A stretch of DNA of 64,000 nt from Blastocystis sp. Blastoise. Lineage: Eukaryota > Sar > Bigyra > Opalinata > Blastocystidae. Position 1 is the stretch's first letter, and every line of letters starts with the position of its first letter. The stretch spans positions 964,001 to 1,028,000 of the forward strand of contig JBBPEB010000004.1 of assembly GCA_039096225.1 (NCBI GenBank), in the 5' to 3' direction. A program made the position numbers and the translations under genes. The notes under the pieces were generated by a model. It was given only the letters and a program-made list of their open reading frames with translations, was not told the DNA's origin and did not search any database. Positions 14,634 through 39,800 of the stretch are shown in pieces.

Positions 14634-15168
14634 TTTTCTGTATTTTTCTTCTTTTTATTTATTATTTAAAAAATAAAAACTGAAAAGCATTGAGTCCGTA
14701 ATCATGTTCATGCTTTCCATTATTTGTTTTTAATATTTTCGTGTAGTAGGGATGATTCAATTATCTGTGTCTCTTTTCTATTTTTCTTAAATTATTCTTT
14801 AAACAAAAAAATGTTGTCTTTGCTCAATGTTTATGATAAATAACAACGTATTCACATTCATTGACCCATTTAATGAAATATCTTTTCCTCTTTTCTTTTT
14901 TTTGTTACTTATCGTGACTTATAAAACATAACTTGATTGATTATGCTTATATAAATAATGGAAAAGGAGTTTATTTTTTATAAAATAGTTTTTTATTATA
15001 AAGTTAAAATACCTGCAGAAAAATATAAAAAACCACGGGACGGTACGTCTGATGCTGTGATTTCGTATCATGTTCTTTCTTTAACAAGAAAAACCGAAAG
15101 AGAAAGACTTCTTTTTTTCTAAAACTTCTTTTTTATTTTTCTCTATTATATAATTTAAATTAATTAAA
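14634..15168. promoter_or_regulatory. Intergenic / 5' region of the proteasome gene
   Basis: 535 bases in head-to-tail orientation. A GC-raised patch (CCACGGGACGGTACGTCTG) lies about 135 bases before the proteasome ATG and could be a regulatory site. No reading frame or RNA was recognised. Confidence 0.4.
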
Positions 15169-16648
15169 ATGCCTATCATTTTTCCTGGAGAAGAAGATAC
15201 AAAACAAGAGTTGATGGAAAATTCTTTAAATTCTAAAGGATTCTTATTACCATCTGTTCCTCATGTTCATGAATACTGTGCAACTAATTTTGGATCTGAA
15301 TATAATGATCAACATCAAGAATTAAAGTTTGCTAAAGGTACAACTACCTTAGCTTTCATATATCAAGGAGGTGTCATTGTATCTGTCGATTCTAGAGCTA
15401 CTCAAGGACCATTCATTGCTTCTCAAGCCGTCAAAAAAATCATTGAAATCAACCCTTTCCTTCTTGGAACAATGGCTGGAGGTGCTGCTGATTGCTATTA
15501 TTGGGAACGTAAACTTGGTGTTGAAGCTAGGTAATCCTTTTATTTATATATATGCTCATTTTCTTTTATAATTTAATCTCACTTATAAACAACATTATTC
15601 ATATATTGCTTATTTATATATATAGAATGTGGGAACTTCGTAACGGTGAACGTATTTCTGTTTGTGCTGCTTCAAAAATTTTACATGATATGCTTTATTA
15701 TTATAAGGATTATGGTCTTTCTGTGGGTACTATGATCTCTGGATGGGATAAAAATGTATATATATATGCGAATTATACAGATATTTATATTTTATGTTGA
15801 ATATTACTGTATAGTATATTATATTTATTATTTGCATAGTTTTTATTATTGACATAATTGTTTTTTTAGCACATAATAAAATATATTGTTTTGTATAATA
15901 TAGTGATTATTATTTATATATTAGATATCTATTAAGGAATTATATATTTAATATATATATTATATATATATATATATGAATATATTTTAACATATATTTT
16001 AATATATATTTTAATATATATTTTAATATATATATCTATCAATATATCTCTCACAATATTACTATATCACTATATATCTCTCTCTATGTCTCTAGGGTCC
16101 TCAGTTATATTATTTGGATAATGATGGTACACGTCTAAAGGCATCGACAGATCGTCCCTACTTCAGTTGCGGTAGTGGATCTACTTATGCTTATGGTATA
16201 CTAGATAGTCTATACAAATATGATATGACAGGTATATACATATATATTAACTATAGATAAATAGTATATATATAAATGTAATAAAATTGTTTTATATACA
16301 ATTAAAATAATATTTTATTTATAGTATGGAGTAATAATAATAATAATTATATATATATATAGACAGATGCCGAAGCCTATGAATTAGGCCGAAAAGCTAT
16401 TTATCACGCTACACACAGAGATGCCATGTCAGGTGGTTTTAATAATTGTATATATATATATATCTTCTTCTTATTCTATTATAATTCTATTTCTCATATG
16501 AATATATAAATAATATATAAAATAATGTTTATTTTACTTTTTCTTTTCTTTAGTATACCACGTGAAAGAAGATGGTTGGCACGTGATTTATCACACAGAT
16601 GTTAAGGAATTACACGAATTATATGGTCAACAATCACTTCTTCATTAA
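15169..16648 (+). CDS. PSMB5: 20S proteasome subunit beta type-5 (chymotrypsin-like)
   Basis: Start ATG at 15169 ([14 protein letters not shown]), TAA at 16646-16648, five exons or so. A propeptide of about 62 residues ends in FAKG, and autocleavage would expose Thr1 of TTTLAF. The active-site set is visible: Thr1, Asp17 in [10 protein letters not shown] and Lys33 in SQAVKKI, followed by [16 protein letters not shown]. Later blocks [39 protein letters not shown] and [13 protein letters not shown] are standard for beta-5. It cleaves after hydrophobic residues in the proteasome core. The exon after KYDMT starts at an acceptor ending GACAG, which restores DAEAYELG in frame. Confidence 0.96.
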
Positions 16649-16895
16649 ACATTTGCGTTATTTTTATGTAATATCATTTTCTTTTCCAATATATGAATAT
16701 ATACATTTTTTATAATTTATTTTCAAAGTAGTATTATATTGCTTATTTAGTTATCAGATATTATTTAAATTGAAATAAGAATAACAAAGTTAAAACATAC
16801 TATTATATGAACATATGCTTATTAAAAGAGAGAGAAATAACAGTTATATATATCAAAAATATGAAACAAAATCTAAAACACTGATATATAACATT

Positions 16896-20353
<3,458 letters not shown>

Positions 20354-20864
20354 TGTATGTTTAATGGAATAATTGTTGAATGAATATAGATTGCTATTCG
20401 TTTATATAATGGGAATTATAAAAAATCATGACAGTGTTTCTCCTTTTGTACAGAAATAGAGAATTTTTTTCCGAACCTGATGTGATGCTCGTTTTCTTTT
20501 TTTTTAATTCTTTTTCATAAACTGAATATTTTTTATTTATGAGGAATACCATGGAAAATTGATGTATTTTTCTGCTTTATATATTTTTACTTCTATCTTT
20601 ATAAGAATAATTGATGAGCTTTTATTATATAAATAACAAATAACGATTAAAATAGGTGACAAATTGACTAGAATAAATTCTATTCCATTAAAGAATATAT
20701 AGAGAATATAAATAGGTTTGTGGGATAAACAAAACAATATATTTGTTTAATATAAGTATATTATTTATTCAGAAAAAAGAATAACAGTAAAAGGTAACAT
20801 ATATGAATATAAAAGAGATTTGATAGATAATTATTCTATATATATATATATATATATATCATGT
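20354..20864. other. Intergenic, upstream of the LRR gene
   Basis: 511 bases between the LRR gene start and the end of the next gene on the same strand. It contains T-rich frames only. It presumably carries the LRR promoter and the receptor 3' UTR. Confidence 0.5.
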
Positions 20865-25521
<4,657 letters not shown>

Positions 25522-26008
25522 GTCTATTACAAATATATATGTAAACTAAAGTTTATGATATCATTTCACAATAGTTTCTCGTTATTCAGTGGTATTCAGT
25601 CCCGTTTAATGGATAAAAATCTCACAGATAATAATGCGAAACACAAATATTCAGCAAGAAATGAGGTTTTCAGACAAAACTTTTATTTCACATATTTCTG
25701 TCGTTTCCTTTCAATTATCATTTTATAAATCATTGTTTTAGAGTTTAATAAGAAAATAAGATTTCAATGAAATGATTATAGAAAGAAATATGTTAAGAAA
25801 TTTATGTAGTTTGTGATAATTATGGTTATCGAGATCTTCTCATATGATGAGACATTTAATAATTATAGGGAGATTCGTTTCATATAACAATTATCCAAAA
25901 AATACGTGCTTTATCTCGATCCTTGAATAATTATTGAAAACAAAACAAAATATAATATAATATTTAAAGTATTTCAATCATGTATTATTCGATTTCGTAA
26001 TATAAACA
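25522..26008. promoter_or_regulatory. Upstream region of the receptor gene
   Basis: About 490 bases with no coding segment. It carries the receptor promoter and, at its right end, the 3' UTR of the next minus-strand gene. Confidence 0.45.
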
Positions 26009-28644
26009 TTAAATAGAGGATGTTTCAGATACTTTAGAGAGTTTCCATTCTAAATATGTTAATATAGAATTCTATACAACATTATTAAAATATATACTTC
26101 TACATTAAAGTTGTTATATATAAATAAAGCATCAGAATGATCTTGAAACTATACATATTTTTATATTTAATATAAATTGATACATATATACTTTCAATTG
26201 ATTGATATATGAAGAAGAATAAGAGGAAACATAAGAAGTGATTTCGTTCAACCAATCATCTTTCTTCATTTTTTCATTCCATTCAGATATTCTTTTGGAT
26301 AAAATAATTTTTGTTGTTACTATATAGAATATTATTAAATTATATATATATAAAGAAGATAAAATTAAAAAAAAATGAAATGTAATATAATAAAAGTAAA
26401 AAAATAAACTTAAAAATAAGAAAATTGAAAAAAGGAAAAGACTAGAAAAAAAAACAATAAATAAACATAATAAAACAATACAAAAACAGTATACATTTTT
26501 GAATATCAATCTGTAAAACCATGAGCGTAGCTAGCGTAGGAGGATTCTGAATATCTTTCAGATTCTTTCTACAGAGTACTGTACCTATACATAGAAGAAT
26601 ACATATACCTTCTTCTTGTAATTGAATTCCCACGGGAAACGAATGAAAGTCAAGAAGTTGTGTAGTGTATATACATAGATGTCCTTGATTATGATAATAA
26701 GAGTATATATAGGAATAGAGGAAAATATCAAAGTCAAAGGTGAGGAGTGAAGGTACCTAGAGAGAAAAAGGTGGATATATAATATAGATTAAAAAGATAA
26801 GTATATATATAGAGAGTAGAAGATAATAATGCAATTAGTAAAGGTGAAAATAGTATAGAATAAGAGGAAAATAAAATGGAAAATAAAAGGATATATAAAC
26901 TACTGAAGAGAATGAAATAAAAAAATAGAGATAGAAAATAAATAATGGAATTACATAAACAATTGTTATGCAATTTAATAACAATAAAAAGACAAGAAGA
27001 ATATTTTATAATAAAGTCAATGTAAATTATATTTTAAAAATAAAAATAATTCATTTTTCTACTTATAAGAAATAATAATAATAATATACAAGAAGTAATT
27101 TATGATTAGAGTCAACCATAACTTTTTTATTCTCTATGTTATTTATATAATCTTCTTCATCTTTTCTATATATAGATCCCCAAATACCTGATGAATATTC
27201 GACACTTGGAGAAGTTTCAGATGATTTCAGCCACTTTTGAGATTCATGGGTAGTGTAGAAGAGTGTTGAATTGATGGATTCAGAAAATATGGAGGAAGAT
27301 GTTTGTGTTTGCCGCCTTTTTGGAGGAGAGGTACGAAATAGAGAAGGAGAAGGAAGTTGTCTTTTAGGTTTTGTTTTTATGGGACTTGTAGAAGAAATAA
27401 GGGATGCATTATTCATATTAAGAGGAAGAGAATCCTCGTCTAAGGAACAACATTTGTTATAATAAGTTTCCTTTTGCTTATTGATAATTGTATAGATATT
27501 TAGTTGTGTTTCACCTTTTATACAGAGATAGGTTCCGAGAATATGTTGATTCCCACGGTTATCTCTCTTTAAAATAGGATAAAAAAGAAATAAAGAGGAA
27601 GAAAAAGAAGAGAATAATAATGGACAATGAATATGAAGAGAAGAAACAGAAGTTAAGGTAGACAGAAATACTAGATATATTATAATTATAATGAGAGATA
27701 AGAAATAATCATATTTTTATAATATTGAAAGTAAGAAAATATATTAAAATAATTATAGTATTGAAAACAAGAAGATAATTATAATATAATGATAATATAA
27801 TAATAATAATAATATATGGGAATAAATAAAAAAATAGTAGTGTTTAGGGTTTATCAAAATAATAATAATGATAATAAACATAATAAACATAATAAATATA
27901 ATAAATATAAATATAATAAATATAATAAACATAAAAAATTTAATAAATATAATAAACATGATAATAAACATAATAAACCTAATAATTACATGGTTCTTGT
28001 GGTAAAAGAATAATTGAGATATCAATTTGATGATGAGGGTCACAATTGCATATAGGTATAGAAATAGAAGCTAGATAAATAATGATTTATGAACTCTTGT
28101 AAATATAATTGAAAACAAATAATTCTATTGAAAATAGGATACAACTAATTATTAATCAATGCAATGAATACAAAAATAAATATAAAAAATACTCATAAAG
28201 TCATTGTTTAAGTCTTGATACAATAATATTTTTGAAGGGAGACTTTCATGGACAAATAATTGATTTGGTCTATGATTATTCAAGATTATAGGAAATATTC
28301 CATATATTGACAATGGCTAGAAATATATTAGGATGCTAAATGACTGAAAATGTACTTTTGTAATCGAGAATGGACAAATATATAAATAAGTCTGATTCGT
28401 ACTTTTCTTATATCCAACTGTAGAAGGATAATAAATAAAAATAATACTATGTACATACATAAGAATTGACCGGTTGCATCAAAATTGATGAATATACAGT
28501 CTTTTAGAGATGACACTGACGCTACAAGTTGATCAAATGAGATATATATTTTCTAGCAATAAGTAGATGAAATAATTGACATTTATATACTTTAAATTTC
28601 TTTAATCTCTCAGATATTCTTTTTGTAACGGGTGTGAGAGTCAT
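26009..28644 (-). CDS. Unrecognised multi-exon gene
   Basis: I do not recognise this gene. The proposed start is ATG at 28644 (MTLTPVTKRISERLKKF). Exons then read ISFDQLVASVSSLKD with FINFDATGQ; PLSIYGIFPIILNNHRPNQ; SIPICNCDPHHQIDIS; then a large exon (about 27680-27070) with CPLLFSSS, FYPILKRDNRGNQ, GTYLCIKGETQLNIYT, and a Ser/Thr/Pro-rich basic stretch (SPIKTKPKRQLPSPSLF). Further exons encode FDFDIFLYSYIYSYYHNQ, FPVGIQLQEEGICILLC, NPPTLATLMVLQIDIQ, SKRISEWNEKMKKDD and a C-terminus ending SKVSETSSI at 26009. Beta-strand-rich text with short polar turns would suit a propeller or similar fold, but that is a guess. It could be two genes, split near 27060. The internal exons do continue in phase under GT-AG splicing. 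Confidence 0.55.
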
Positions 28645-28887
28645 ATAAAGAATATTATTTGTATTATTTATTAAACTTGAGTTGACGAAAAATTTATTTT
28701 TTTATGTCCTTCATAGTTGAAATACTTTTATATAAAAATTCTATTAATGAATACATCATTTTATTAAGTGATTTACTAGAAGATTATGCAAAGCAAAGAC
28801 ATAGAGTGTACAAAACAGTGAAAACAAAAGCAATATCTATAGAACATAATAAAAAACAGCAAGAGATGAGTAAAAATAATAATAAAA

Positions 28888-29531
28888 TTATTTTGGCTTT
28901 TCTACAAGAACATCAAATGTTAATAATTGTTTAGAAAGATCAAAAAGAGCAAAAGATCGTACTTCTAAATCATCTACAATACCAACTCCTTGCAAATAGA
29001 CTAAATTATTAAGGCTTAATACTTGTTTCATCTGAACTTTAACTTCACTAAAACACGGCTTATTATTTTGTTGCTTGTAACTTATTAAAAAAGAATAACT
29101 AGAAATATATATATATATATATAATATATATATAATATATAAAGAAATATATATATATGTAGACATATGTATATAGAAAAAAATTATATATATAGACAAA
29201 AAATTATATATATGAAAAAAATATACACTCCACGAGGAAATCCATATCCATCAATAGGTGTGTAGCTCATTGAAGTAATTTGAGGAGGGGTTGATTCTGT
29301 GTAAAACGTTGCTTGATTGCCACCATTGACAACATTGTAAATAAGTCCAAACCGAAACTCATTTGGTGTTGATCTTGAGTCAGAATAGAATTTATCGATC
29401 ACTGCAAGATTGTCTATCAATTTCTTATTCAAGGAAAGGCAATGAGATTCCAATGATGTATATAAACTATTTGTTAATGATTCATAGTATGCATCGCTAG
29501 GTTCCCTATTATTTTCCATGTCCATATTCAA
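28888..29531 (-). CDS. Unrecognised small two-exon protein
   Basis: No family recognised. Start ATG at 29531 (MNMDMENNREPSD) or the second Met at 29525; stop TAA at 28888-28890; about 165-170 residues. Exon 1 is helical and acidic at its N-terminus (YYESLTNSLYTSLES, KLIDNLAVIDKFYSD) and ends GYGFPRG. A GT-AG intron of about 130 bases leads in phase to ISYKQQNNKPCFSEVKVQMK and VRSFALFDLSKQLLTFDVLV, ending EKPK. The codon use and frame continuity are like the neighbours, so it looks real. It has no signal peptide or membrane segment. It may be a subunit of a complex. Confidence 0.6.
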
Positions 29532-29875
29532 TATATTCCTGCTTTATAAGTGAAAGATTAGCTTGTGAAATGATACTACAATTTTGAAATTTTTTTTTGT
29601 TTTGTTTATTATTTTTGCGAATTTTATAGTAAAAAGCTCATTCATGTGTTTTTCAATACACGGAATATTTTAAATATACAAATTTATAAAGATATATTGA
29701 TTAAGAGAATTCTTTGGATCCAATTGATTATGACACATTAAAATTTGTAGATTCAAACAGTCTTTATGAACAAAAGACCATAAATATGATGTTGTTTCAA
29801 CAATATGAAAACAGATATTGAGACAAATATACGAAATAATATAAAATAATGTATATTTTTAAACAGAAAGAATGG
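29532..29875. other. Intergenic, minus-strand genes head to tail
   Basis: 344 bases with no coding segment seen. It probably contains the promoter of the small gene at 28888-29531. Confidence 0.45.
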
Positions 29876-33146
<3,271 letters not shown>

Positions 33147-34452
33147 GCCTAGAAAATTAAGAAAAACAAAAAATATGTATATCCTAAAAACATCGATTTT
33201 GATTGTTAAAAGTATATTTAATTTCTTTTATATAATTAAGAGCTTCTTCTAGAAATAAAATGAACAAAACTAAATGGTACATATAAAAAAATTAGAGAAA
33301 AAGAGAATTAATGGACATATGAACACTAAATCCATTATAATAGATCTTATAAGAAAAGAATGAACATATATATAAAGATCATAGAAAGCAAACAACAATG
33401 ATTACAACAAAAATAAAATTATTTAGAATGTTATCCGAATAGACAACATAACCATTCTAAATAAGAATATATACGAAGACACAATTTGAACAAAAGCATA
33501 CGAAAAAGATAAGAAAGACAAACATAAAAAATTATTAGAGGAATAAATAGATATATACAGTACATAAGAAATGATAATGAATCGTATTAATATATATATA
33601 TAAACATTACAAAAAAACAAAAGAATAATAGTTTAGCTATATATGAATATGTATTAATGTTTATATATATATCTATATTAAAATATAAAGCATAAGTAAA
33701 GTTTATAGATGATTTTTGAATTAATTATAGTTATATATAAAATATTATTATGTAGCAGATAAGTGAAAATGAAAAAAAAAAAAATAAATAATAATTATAA
33801 AAATCATAGATAAAACAATATTTGTATAAATATGTAGTAATTTATACAAAGATAAAATGATTGATGTTAGAGTAAGACATACTTGATATATAATGAAAAT
33901 AGAATAATAATGAATTAAAACTAGATAAAATTTTAAAAATTAATAAAAGTATATATATTTATTAATGTTTATTATAGTTATAATATTATATATATATATT
34001 TAGAAAAATATATATATAAAGAAATAGATAACTTAGTAAATATTTAAAAACAACTAAGAATGAAGAGAAGAAAAATATATAACTATATGAATGTATCTAT
34101 AGATACATATATAACTATAACATAATAAATATATTTAAAAAAACTATAAATAGCAATAGAGAGCTTAGTTATAAATGATAGATAAATTTAATATAAAATC
34201 GATATTTATAATTTGATATCAAAAGGAATAATATATATATATATATATAGAATCAAGAAAAAGAAAAAGAAAACGAAAACAAGAATATATAAACAAAAAA
34301 GAAAACAAGAAAACTAACAAACTAACATAGAGTAAGACTAACAGTTGTATTATTCATATATGTATATATATATCTTAAATAAATATATATATACAAAATA
34401 ATACATATTAAAGTGTTTCTAGAATAAATTATATATATATAGATGTATATAA
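33147..34452. other. 1.3 kb gene-poor stretch
   Basis: The sequence is A-rich on the plus strand with many short TA runs. The only coding-like piece is a minus-strand segment at about 33195-33250 (ALNYIKEIKYTFNNQ, then TAG) preceded by TTTCTAG. I could not connect it to any gene. The frame at 33423-33620 is hydrophobic noise. Confidence 0.4.
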
Positions 34453-35935
34453 TTAGTTACTTAAACACGGAATATCTACTTGACCTTTTGTTGTATACCA
34501 CATTGATGTATACTCACGAATATCCTATATATATATATAGAATCATATAATAATAATAAGTAATATAATAATAATTTATGTATAAAGTAGTAGAAACATA
34601 AAAATAAAATAATAAATAAGTAAATAAACAATATATATATACATCAACATCTTTGATATATTTAAGTATTGACAAAAGCATAAGTAGTTCATCATCAACG
34701 CGCTCTATAGAAGAAGAAGAAGATGATGAAGAAGAAGAAGAAGATGATGATGATGAAGATTCTAGAGAAATATGAGATGCAGATCGTAGAGATTGTTCAA
34801 AGGAAGAAACTAATAAGTAATTCGATATATAAGAAGATGAAGAAACATAAGTATCAAGAATAAGGAATTTCTTAGGATTTAAATGAAAGATAGATAAATG
34901 TTTAATAAATTCATTTGAATAATGAGATGAGGATTCATTGCCAATAATAGCCAAGAAATACTCATAACAATTTATACATTCCAAAATCTGTTTAACTAAC
35001 TATATAGTATAGATATATATATAGTTATATTAAAGTATATAATATATAATTATTAACTAATAAAAATACCTATTATTATTAATAATAAATAAATATAATA
35101 AATATATATAATTAATAAAAAATCAACACAAATATAATAAATATATATAATTAATAACATACATCTTTACTATGACTTGAGTATATAATTAAATTATAAG
35201 AGTTACTTAAAGTAGATAAGAAATGATCTAATCCGTTACGTTTCTGTACATAATACGTACAGAATCCATTCTTTGTTTTGATCTCACATAATGTATAAGG
35301 AGTTGAAGGTTCACTAGTACATACATTTACTAATAAACCTAAAAATCCCATGATTATCGTCTTCTTTGGAGAATTCACTAGTAATTGTTGAAATTCATGA
35401 ACTACGGTTGGTAAGAAGATTAAAGGAGAACTATCATCTTCACCTTCTCTAGATTGATCAACCTGATTATTTGGAGATGATGAAGGTGTAGAAACACGCT
35501 GTATAATATATAATATATATATATATATATATATAAATAAGAAAAAATAATAATTATTCATTAAAGCATAGACTAAAACAAATAATATGACATTCACATA
35601 TCATATGAAAATAATGAATAAGATATAAAATGACAAATAAGTCTAGTAAGAACATGTATCTACACAAGTTATAGAAAAAAAGAGAATAACGTAAAATAGT
35701 TACATAAAAGAAGACGAGGAGAAATATATACAGAGATTGGAGAGGCAGATGATAAGAAAAGAGAATGCCAGTCTTGACAACTATCAGATATAGAAGAGTC
35801 GAAAGATGATCTCGATGATTTAGATCGATGGAATGTACTTAGCCTTGAATATACATTCGGATCAAACGTTAATATATGACTGGCGGAATCAGCACTATTG
35901 GAACATTTATTTAATAATTCAATTTCAGAGTCCAT
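34453..35935 (-). CDS. SCP/FCP1-like (NLI-interacting factor) phosphatase homologue lacking the catalytic Asp residues
   Basis: Start ATG at 35935 (MDSEIELLNKCSNSA), stop TAA at 34453-34455, five or so exons. A Ser-rich N-terminal region precedes a domain that aligns with small CTD phosphatases block by block: SPKKTIIMGFLGLLVNV, CTYYVQKRNGLDHFLSTLS, NLIIYSSHSKD, LECINCYEYFLAIIGNES, FIKHLSIFHLNPKKFLILD, then after a poly-Ser insert DELLMLLSILKYIKDVD. In active enzymes the first block reads DLDETLVH; here both aspartates are gone (GFLGLLVN). The late Asp of LILD is kept. SCP enzymes dephosphorylate the RNA polymerase II tail or other proteins, so this is most likely a binding or regulatory pseudophosphatase. 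Confidence 0.8.
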
Positions 35936-36899
35936 AACAATATAGTAAAAGAGGAGAAACCAGTAAGATCTCAAAGCACAAATGTGAGTCTTATTTCTCA
36001 AAATAAAATGAGCAATGGTATGTTACAAAAAAAACACCTTTTATTCTGAATCAATCGAGTTGAATCAGGACATTATTTGTATTGATCCTTATCAATTGGG
36101 TCCTACCCTATTTTTTTGAATACTTTTGTTGAACCAATAGAAACGGCAACTTTTTATTTCTTACCTATTGGACATAGAATACAAATAAATATTCTTGCAT
36201 TTTGATTGGATCACCATTGAACCTCCTCGTCAATAAACAATTCATACTATCTCCTTTCATTTAAAAAAAATGTGCTATTTTCTGATTTAGAGGTTATATT
36301 CTCATCATTGCAGCATATAACACAACATCAACAAAATTTCTAACATTATTATTACTATGAAAAAGTAAATATATATAAAAATAAGACTATGAGCAAAGAA
36401 CGATTGTTTTCCAATGATTATCATGAGCTGACTCAGAATAGATAGGTGATTTAAACAACTACAGAATCAAAATAAGATTCTGGTAATAAAACAGAGAAGC
36501 TAGTTCTTTTTTACAATAATAATAGAATAGAATATCGATATTTTTGAGTACAAGAATAAAAGAATTCTTGGAAAGCACACAAAGATTAGAAAATAAATAG
36601 TTGAACGTGAATAGAGAGAAGTAGATACCAAGTTTTTGTTTTTGTGTATATAAGGTTTAAAATGGAATCAAATTATAGAAGAAAAAATGAATTAGATAGA
36701 TAAGATGATCAACTAATATAATATTTAGTATACGACGTCATAACTATGGAAAATAAAAATTACGTCAGTTTTTGTTCTAAACGATAATAACGTTGAAAAA
36801 ACAGAAAAATACCTGTTTTTGATTATAAAACCAAGGTTTTTCTTGAGATTGTTTTTTTCCGTATTCATTCTAAATATTTCATTCTTAATTGATTGTATT
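35936..36899. promoter_or_regulatory. Divergent promoter region, pseudophosphatase and EGF receptor genes
   Basis: About 960 bases between two outward-facing starts. A hairpin-forming patch at about 36068-36113 has ATTGAT-CCTT-ATCAAT within a GGAC...GTCC frame. No coding segment was seen; the frame at 36725-36931 on the minus strand overlaps the signal-peptide exon of the next gene and is spurious. Confidence 0.45.
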
Positions 36900-39800
36900 A
36901 TGCGTATTTCAAAGCTTTCGATTATATTCATTTGCTTATTTATCTGTATAAATATATTTATATCTATTAATTAATGAGAAAATCACAATTCTTTAGGTTT
37001 TGCTTCTGCTAATCTTCGTCGTCTTCAAGATGATGATGATGATGATTCTCAAGGTAATGATGCTGATAAAGCCAAATGTAATGGAAATGGATTTTATGAT
37101 AGTGAAAAACAAAAATGTGATTGTGACCAATATTTTGGAGGGAGTGACTGTTCAAAGACATGTCTTTATGATATAGATGGTGATGGTACTTATGATATTT
37201 GTTCTGGACATGGTACTTGTAATAATTCTACTTATGTTTGTACTTGTGAGTTTGGTTATATTGGTGAAGGATGTTATCATCAGTGTCCTACTTCTAAGGA
37301 TATTGATGGAAATGAAGCTTTATGTGGTGGAAATGGTCATTGTGTTATACAAGGTGAATATGAAGAACAAGCTGCTGTTTGTCAATGTAATGATGGTTTT
37401 TCAGGAATAAGTTGTGAACAAGGTTGTGCTTATGGTATAGGTGATGATGGTCAAAAGAGTGTTTGTTCTGGTCATGGTATTTGTGGCGTTGAAATTGATG
37501 AAGAAATGCAATCAGTTCATACATGTTCCTGTAATAATGGTTATTATGGTGAAGATTGTAGTCAATTCTGTCCAGGTCTTACTGTAGAAAATGGTATTAC
37601 TTATGAATGTAGTGGTAACGGTGTTTGTAATCGTAAAACATTCGAATGCACATGTGAAACTGGAGTCAAAAGCTTAAATACTACTACTTGTATGATATAG
37701 ATTTTTTTTTTGTTTATAATTCTTTTTTTTTTATTATTATATTGTTTTATTTGTTATGTTATTTGTTATTTTTTATTTTTTTTTTATTTATTTTATTGTT
37801 TAATTTATTGTTTAATTTATTGTTTAATTTATTATTTTATTATTTTATGATTATATATATTATATATATATTATATATAATCTCTAGGTGCTTGTTCCGA
37901 TGACGCTAGTTCTTGTCATGGAAAAGGTACCTGCAAATCAGCATACGGATGCAAATGCTTAAATCAAGGGTATATATAATGATTATTATTGTTATTGTTA
38001 TAATATTATAATTATAATATGATATTATGGTTAGTATATTATAGTTATTATTAGCGTATATACATAATTTAGATTAATAATAATAATAATTGCTATTATA
38101 TAGTACTATTGGTAAATGGTGTAATGCCTTTTGTGATTACAGAGAAGACTGTTCAGGAAATGGATTATGTGATAAGTATATATATATAATCATAATCATA
38201 ATCATAATCATAATCATAATAATCATAATCATAATAATATATAATAATATATAATAATAATAATAATTCTATATATAGTGAGCTCTTTTTAACAACAAAA
38301 GAATGCCGTTGTATTCGTGATTTCTATGGTGCTAATTGTAGTAAGGAATGTAATAACGAAATATGTAATGACCATGGGTCCTGTGATTCTACAGGTATAG
38401 TTATATATATTATATTTACTTATACTTATGATTCTACTTATTATTATTATTTATATACTTTTCTTCTATTTATTATATTTATTATTATTATTTATATATT
38501 TTTCTTCTATTTATTATATTTATTCTTATTATATATTATATAGGTTCATGTGTTTGTAATGACGGTTACAGCGGAGAATTCTGTGACACTGGATCTGACC
38601 CTATTCACGTAGAAGTCACATGGCTTATTCTTATTATTGTTCTTCTCATTCTTATTATTGGATATATGTGCTGGAAGAATTATGTATATTATTATATATA
38701 TAGAATAGTTTTTTTAATATATTTATAAATAGTATATTAATTATATTTATATAGTCAAGAGAACCCAAATATAAGCTTCAACCAGTGTATATATTTATAT
38801 ATAATATATAATATATAATAAAACTATTTAGTAGTCGTCCAATTGTACATGACCCTCAGAACACTAAAGGATTATTGGCTCGTGAAGATGACGTACCAAG
38901 GGAAGAACCTGCTCGTACTCCTATTCTTAACAGTATATATATATATATATATATTCATTTAGTGTTTTTGTGTATATATTTATATCTTTTTTAAAAGTAT
39001 AGTCTGTTTTATTTAAACTTGTTTAAATATATTTATTATAATAATATATATATATATAGATATTGATGGATGGACTTGTAATGCTTGTACTTATGTAAAT
39101 AGAAAGGAAGATACAATATGTAAGGTGTGCCACTCTGAAAGAGAAGAAAAGGTATGTTATGTATTATATTATATTATATTATATACTATTATATTATATT
39201 ATATATATAGAAAAAGACAAAACGTGCTATTCGTCATCAAAAGGATATTAGTGTTCCTGAAGATTCCCATGAGAATACTCAAGAAGAACCCTCAAGTTCC
39301 TTAAATTTCCAAGATAGTGATGATGAATCAGATATTAAGATCACTCGTAAACGAAGAGGGCGTAAAATTGATATTGATGCTATGAATGCTCCTTCTCCTT
39401 CTCCTGCTGATGCTACTACTACTGCTACTACTACTACTACTGTTAATACTAATAATAATAATGATAATACTACTACCAAGGATAATACTAATGATGCTAC
39501 TACTACTATTGCTACTAATGAGAATACTGAATCTAATAATGAAGAACAATCTACTGCTCCTATTGATTTATGGTCAAGTGATAATATCAGATTATTATGT
39601 CAACTTATTAGTCGTTCGGATGATTCTATTAATCTTCTTTTGTCGTATACATTACTTACAGAAAAAACTGTGTCTAATTTCAATACTGAAGTATATATAT
39701 ATATCTATATTAATAATAATGGTATTCTATGTATATATATATACCTATATTAATAATAATGAAATTCTATATATAATATATATAATATTAATAATAATGA

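Noticed and set aside
28704-28934. Plus-strand 76-residue frame
   Set aside because: Antisense to the end of the small gene at 28888-29531 and its intergenic; no family resemblance.
33195-33250. Possible last exon (ALNYIKEIKYTFNNQ) on the minus strand
   Set aside because: It has an acceptor-like TTTCTAG and a stop, but no upstream exon leads into it: the pseudophosphatase gene already ends at 34453.
36725-36931. 68-residue minus-strand frame
   Set aside because: It overlaps the signal-peptide exon of the EGF gene on the other strand, which is strongly supported.
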